Shown here one piece after another: positions 62,305-64,000 of a stretch of 64,000 nt of DNA (positions within the stretch are counted from its first letter, which is position 1; each line of letters starts with the position of its first letter). A program made the translations under genes and the position numbers. The notes below the pieces were generated by a model, which did not search any database, had not been told where the DNA came from, and saw nothing but the letters and a program-made list of their open reading frames with translations. Origin of the DNA: Chthoniobacter flavus Ellin428 (GTDB lineage Bacteria > Verrucomicrobiota > Verrucomicrobiia > Chthoniobacterales > Chthoniobacteraceae); contig NZ_ABVL01000012.1 in NCBI RefSeq assembly GCF_000173075.1, positions 148,452 through 212,451 of the forward strand, given 5' to 3'.

Positions 62305-63953
62305 ATGTCTGAAAAGCCCGCCGCGCCCGCCAACAAGATCAGCACACGATCCGCGGGCCTCGTTAGTCTAGCCGTCATGTCGAGCCGCTTGCTGGGGCTC
62401 GTGCGCGAACAGGTTTTCGCCGCGCTCTTTGGCGCCAGCGCGCAAATGGATGCGTTCATCGCGGCGTTTCGCGCGCCGAATTTGTTGCGTGACCTTTTTG
62501 CGGAGGGCGCGCTCTCGACGGCCTTCATCACGACTTTCTCGGAGAAGATCACGAAGGAGGGCGACGACGCGGCCTGGCGTCTGGCGAACAAGGTGGCGAC
62601 GCTGGCCGCGGTTTTCATGAGCCTCGTGACGCTGCTCGGCATCTGGGGGGCGCCGGTCATTACGCATCTCATGGCATCGGGCTTCGATGCCGTGCCGGGG
62701 AAGATGGAACTGACGGTGCATCTCACGCGCATCATGTTCCCCTTTATCGCGCTGGTCTCGTTGGCGGCGCTGGTCATGGGAATGCTCAACGCGAAGAACG
62801 TCTTCGGCATGCCGGCGCTCTCGTCGACGTTTTTCAATATCGGCTCGATCCTCGGCGGAGTGGGACTCGCGTGGTATCTCGATCCGCATTTCGGCACGAG
62901 ACAGTACGGGTCGGGCTCGCTCGTTGGCATGGCGATCGGCGTGCTGGTCGGTGGCTTGCTGCAGCTCACGGTGCAATTTCCCTCGTTGCGCCGGGTCGGC
63001 TTTCATTTTCGGCCGGACTTCGCGTGGCGCGATCCGGGCGTGCGGCGCATCCTGCTCCTCATGGGACCGGCGGTGATCGCGGCGAGCGCCGTGCAGGTGA
63101 ATGTGATGGTCAACGGCAACTTCGCCTCGCATCTCGGCAATGGCCCGGTGAGCTGGCTGGGGTATGCGTTTCGCCTCATGCAGTTGCCCATCGGTATCTT
63201 CGGCGTGGCCATCGGTACGGTGACGTTGCCGGTCGTGTCGCGGAGTGCGGCCGCGGGCAATACCGCGGAATTCCGCAGCATCCTCGCCAAGGGAATGCGG
63301 CTGGCGTTTCTGCTCACCATTCCGTCGACCATCGGCCTGGTGATGCTCGCGCGTCCGATCATCGGCCTTATCTACGAGCGCCGCACCTTTACCGCGGCCG
63401 ATACCGCGCACACCGCGGAAGCGCTGCAGCTTTATGCCATCGGTCTTTGCGCCTATGCGGGCATCAAGGTGCTTGCCCCGGCGTTCTATGCCATCGGCAA
63501 GCGCAACACGCCGATGATGGTGAGCTTCCTCTCCATCGCGGTGAACTACGGCTTGAACGAGCTGTCACCTTCCACTTGGGCTGGGCGCATCGCGGTCTGG
63601 CCTTTTCCACCGGTCTCGTCGCGCTGACGAATTTCGCCCTGCTGTATCTCCTCATGCGGAAGCAAGTGCAGCGACTGGAGACCACGCACATGATCAGCAC
63701 GCTGGCGAAACTGGCTTTCGCTGGTGGGGTGCTCGCGCTCATTTGCTGGGGTGGCCAGCATTGGCTCCTCGCGGGCTGGGTGCATCAGGCTTTCCTGGTG
63801 CGGGTGGTGTTGCTGATGGCGATCATCGCCGTGGCCGCGGTGGCCTTCTTCGGGGTAGCTCTCATGCTGCGCATCGAAGAGCTCGACGACGTCGCCGCCA
63901 TCGCCCGCCGCAAGCTGGGGCGGTTCGCGAAGCGGCCCGCCGCGGCTTCTTAA
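62305..63953 (+). pseudogene. murJ: Lipid II flippase MurJ, frame broken near 63560
   Basis: Frame 1 from ATG 62305: SRLLGLVREQVFAALFGASA, FRAPNLLRDLFAEGALSTAF, and about 11 helices to SIAVNYGLN. At about 63560 the frame shifts; the remainder (VTFHLGWAHRGLAFSTGLVA, LLYLLMRKQVQRLE and two more helices) follows in another frame to the stop at 63953. Corrected length is about 549 residues with 14 helices, typical for MurJ/MviN. It flips lipid II across the inner membrane. An indel error is likely, because the gene is normally essential. Confidence 0.85.
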
Positions 63954-64000
63954 AGCTAAGCATTGCCCATATCTTTGCGCGGTGCTTGCACGTCGACACA
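63954..64000 (+). repeat. Dispersed repeat, partial copy at window end
   Basis: AAGCATTGCCCATATCTTT and GCGCGGTGCTTGCACGTCGA match the opening of the element at 46105. The copy is cut by the end of the window. Confidence 0.6.

Overview
The window looks like a chromosomal contig from a Verrucomicrobiota bacterium (Chthoniobacter/Spartobacteria-like by impression). This rests on high G+C, planctomycete/verrucomicrobial DUF1553/DUF1501/DUF1080 proteins, several large membrane-anchored Ser/Thr kinases, an ECF sigma factor beside a kinase, and sdhC-A-B of the five-helix cytochrome b558 type. Many short dispersed repeats lie between genes. No taxonomic marker gene (rRNA) is present, so the placement is inference.

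Left part (1-3466): a hybrid histidine kinase, a DUF1501/DUF1553 chimeric pseudogene and a 137-bp MITE-like element. From 3467 to about 13290 lies the most unusual region. It holds 18 small genes or gene remnants, all on the minus strand, separated by imperfect inverted repeats with GTTAGGC/GCCTAAC-like ends, and stop codons often fall inside the repeat. This is the architecture of an integron gene-cassette array (attC sites). A short plus-strand ORF start at 13418 stands where a divergent integrase gene would be expected and may be its remnant. Cassette contents include SMI1/KNR4-like, DUF2750, DUF4304-like, DUF7660-like, ankyrin, RibD_C and small secreted or membrane proteins.

Middle (13500-33040): housekeeping and accessory chromosome. 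It carries an LpxH-like phosphoesterase, leuB, a pseudopilin operon (20340 to 16311), the sdh operon with a ParE-type toxin-antitoxin pair between sdhA and sdhB, a CoA-binding protein, a kinase, an esterase, an AraC regulator, CsbD and a second kinase carrying a split ricin-type lectin. A tRNA-Arg(CCG) at 33044 is followed by a small island (33118-38767) bounded by a 46-bp copy of the tRNA 3' half. A tyrosine-recombinase C-terminal fragment lies just beyond that copy. The island holds DUF2513, two two-gene or three-gene coupled operons of unknown function and several perfect palindromes.

Right part (39225-64000): a desaturase, a histidine kinase-receiver hybrid, a secreted trypsin-like protease, a DEAD-box-type helicase, an aldehyde dehydrogenase, and an ECF sigma factor / giant kinase / DUF1080 cluster in which the last two proteins share an unassigned C-terminal domain. 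Then come an FAD oxidoreductase, queG-aroK, and purE-purK-Sua5-murJ. The Sua5 and murJ frames are broken by single-base shifts, so some indel errors in the assembly are likely.
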